From Adineta vaga (lineage: Eukaryota; Rotifera), in NCBI GenBank assembly GCA_021613535.1, contig CP075492.1, positions 10,974,001 through 11,038,000 on the forward strand: 64,000 bases of DNA, in the 5' to 3' direction. Below are positions 62,848 to 64,000 of the stretch, piece by piece. The position numbers were made by a program, and so were the translations under genes. Each line of letters begins with the position of its first letter. Position 1 is the stretch's first letter. The notes beneath the pieces were generated by a model. That model did no database searches. It was not told where the DNA came from and saw only the letters and a list, made by a program, of their open reading frames with translations.

Positions 62848-64000
62848 TCAAAGTGCAAATGATGAACAACCATTAACAGCTGCACGTGAACGTGGAACAT
62901 TATTCATTAGAATTGCACCATTAAATGCTACAGTTAAATCTGTTTCATCATCTTCAGGTATCTTATTTGTTAAATGATTATTTGACATATATGTATACAA
63001 TTGTTGAGGTAAAGAATGATACCAAGGATAATCCGTTGTGGATTGATTTTCGTCCGATTTTTGATTATGATTTAAAAGACTTTTTGTACTTGTTAAATCG
63101 TCATAAACAGTTGGAGTAGGAATTGGTCGAGGAGGTGAACGACTGGAAAAATTATTATATAATAGATCACTTAATGCAAGACTATCACGATTTCGTTGAA
63201 TAGTTAATTCTCGATTGATCGGAGTAAGTAATGATGATGCTGTATATAAACTTTGTTTCGATTCTGCAAGGTTTAAATTCGATGATAATGTATTCGTTGA
63301 TTGTAATAATTTTCGTTTTTTCAATTTCATTCGACAACAACAACATGTAATGATAATACAAAATAACATAAGGATAAGAAGAATGAATAAACTTAAAAGA
63401 ATATAGAAGAATAATTGATTTGTTCGTAGAAATGTTTGAATATTTGAAAATACTTTCATTGGATAGAGAAATGATAATGATGATGATGATGATGTTAAAT
63501 TATATTTATAGATTTGACTTGATTCACTCATACCGATATGATTTACAGCAAATATTCGAAGAGAATATTCCATTGAAGTATTACTTAGAAAATGATTTGG
63601 ATTAATATAATAAGAAGATTTGGATGTGCGATCAAGAAATCGCCAATTTTGACCATTATCATTCGATAATTCAATGAGAAAGTATTCCGATTGTATTGAT
63701 GATTTCCATGTAAATTCATTTTGTTTAGTAATAAAAAGATCAAACGGTGGCAAAGGAGCATTTACTTGTGGACCTGTTTGAATGGATTTGAAGATACATG
63801 AACCGCATTGTATAGTACAAGCACATAGAATAAATTCATAGAATTGATAAGGATCTAATTCATCAATATGTAATGAAGTAGTGTTTGGTGATAAAAGTTG
63901 TTTGATAGTTTTCACTCGACTCGAAGAAGTATTTGTAGATGATGAGAATGATAAACGATTATCATAAGTTAAATCGTATGAACGTAGAATACCATTTAAA
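62848..64000 (-). CDS. Fibronectin type III single-pass membrane protein, C-terminal part
   Basis: About 383 residues, open to the window edge; the N-terminal part lies beyond 64000. Reading inward from the edge: an FN3 strand pattern (LNGILRSYDLTYDN ... LDPYQFYEFILCACTIQCGS), a second FN3-like domain (NEFTWKSSIQSEYFLIELSN ... YSLRIFAVNHIGMSES), then one membrane helix (LFFYILLSLFILLILMLFCI) followed by CCCC and a basic stop-transfer. The cytoplasmic tail of about 170 residues is Ser/Pro/Asn-rich with PPRPIPTPTVYDDL and ends SSFAL, which fits a class II PDZ-ligand pattern. The GILRSY and CxxxxCGS features recall usherin FN3 domains, but sidekick-like or other FN3 receptors are equally possible. 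Confidence 0.65.
   Translation of the reverse strand, partial: LNGILRSYDLTYDNRLSFSSSTNTSSSRVKTIKQLLSPNTTSLHIDELDPYQFYEFILCACTIQCGSCIFKSIQTGPQVNAPLPPFDLFITKQNEFTWKSSIQSEYFLIELSNDNGQNWRFLDRTSKSSYYINPNHFLSNTSMEYSLRIFAVNHIGMSESSQIYKYNLTSSSSSLSFLYPMKVFSNIQTFLRTNQLFFYILLSLFILLILMLFCIIITCCCCRMKLKKRKLLQSTNTLSSNLNLAESKQSLYTASSLLTPINRELTIQRNRDSLALSDLLYNNFSSRSPPRPIPTPTVYDDLTSTKSLLNHNQKSDENQSTTDYPWYHSLPQQLYTYMSNNHLTNKIPEDDETDLTVAFNGAILMNNVPRSRAAVNGCSSFAL

Overview
This is eukaryotic, animal DNA: AT-rich, gene-dense, with protein genes split by many very short introns (mostly about 47-66 bp, GT...AG). The gene set is metazoan: a seven-repeat protocadherin, an AP-2 transcription factor, MCTP, vezatin, nicalin, a TRPA-type channel, an ASB-type SOCS-box protein, and a class A neuropeptide receptor that looks like protostome myosuppressin/FMRFamide receptors. 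Tiny introns, low GC and an interstitial TGTGGG motif (the hexamer I recall as the bdelloid telomere repeat) make a bdelloid rotifer my best guess. That is inference: no rRNA or mitochondrial marker is present. Exon borders were assigned by eye from splice signals, reading frame and family similarity.

Layout. 2.2-5.9 kb (+): protocadherin. 6-12 kb: gene-poor, holding a metallophosphoesterase (MPPED-like) pseudogene and unrecognised coding debris. 12.2-14.1 kb (+): AP-2. 15.7-20.1 kb (+): MCTP, convergent with Xaa-Pro aminopeptidase 3 (-, one apparent frameshift), followed on the same strand by a cytosolic Hsp70 with a heat-shock-element promoter (24.3-24.4 kb) and an enoyl-CoA hydratase-family gene. 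26.3-28.5 kb: a degraded stretch with an inorganic pyrophosphatase remnant, an unknown remnant, an inverted TGTGGG-type hairpin and one copy of a dispersed repeat; its partner lies at 24.9 kb. 28.6-29.2 kb (-): neuronal calcium sensor-like EF-hand protein.

30.5-39.6 kb (+): an ankyrin/SOCS-box protein, a long coiled-coil protein that may be a divergent NDC80, vezatin and nicalin, head to tail. 40.9-42.8 kb (-): neuropeptide GPCR, with about 4.2 kb of apparently non-coding DNA upstream. 47.0-50.3 kb (-): mitochondrial RBFA, TMEM45-like and a double ZZ-finger protein. 52.1-53.8 kb (+): claudin/PMP22-like tetraspan protein, convergent with a TRPA-like channel (54.0-57.0 kb, -). Behind the channel on the same strand is an 1103-residue ankyrin-containing protein I cannot assign. 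The window ends inside a fibronectin type III single-pass membrane protein (-).

The genes do not form one pathway. There is a loose membrane, junction and signalling flavour (protocadherin, vezatin, claudin-like, MCTP, TRPA, GPCR, FN3 receptor), as expected of ordinary animal gene neighbourhoods. I found no clear novel multi-gene system. The most unusual points are the pseudogene-rich 26-28.5 kb block with telomere-like repeats, the XPNPEP3 frameshift, GTT-type splice donors including two GTTCGT sites in MCTP, the Hsp70 EEMD tail, and the orphan ankyrin protein next to the TRPA-like channel.
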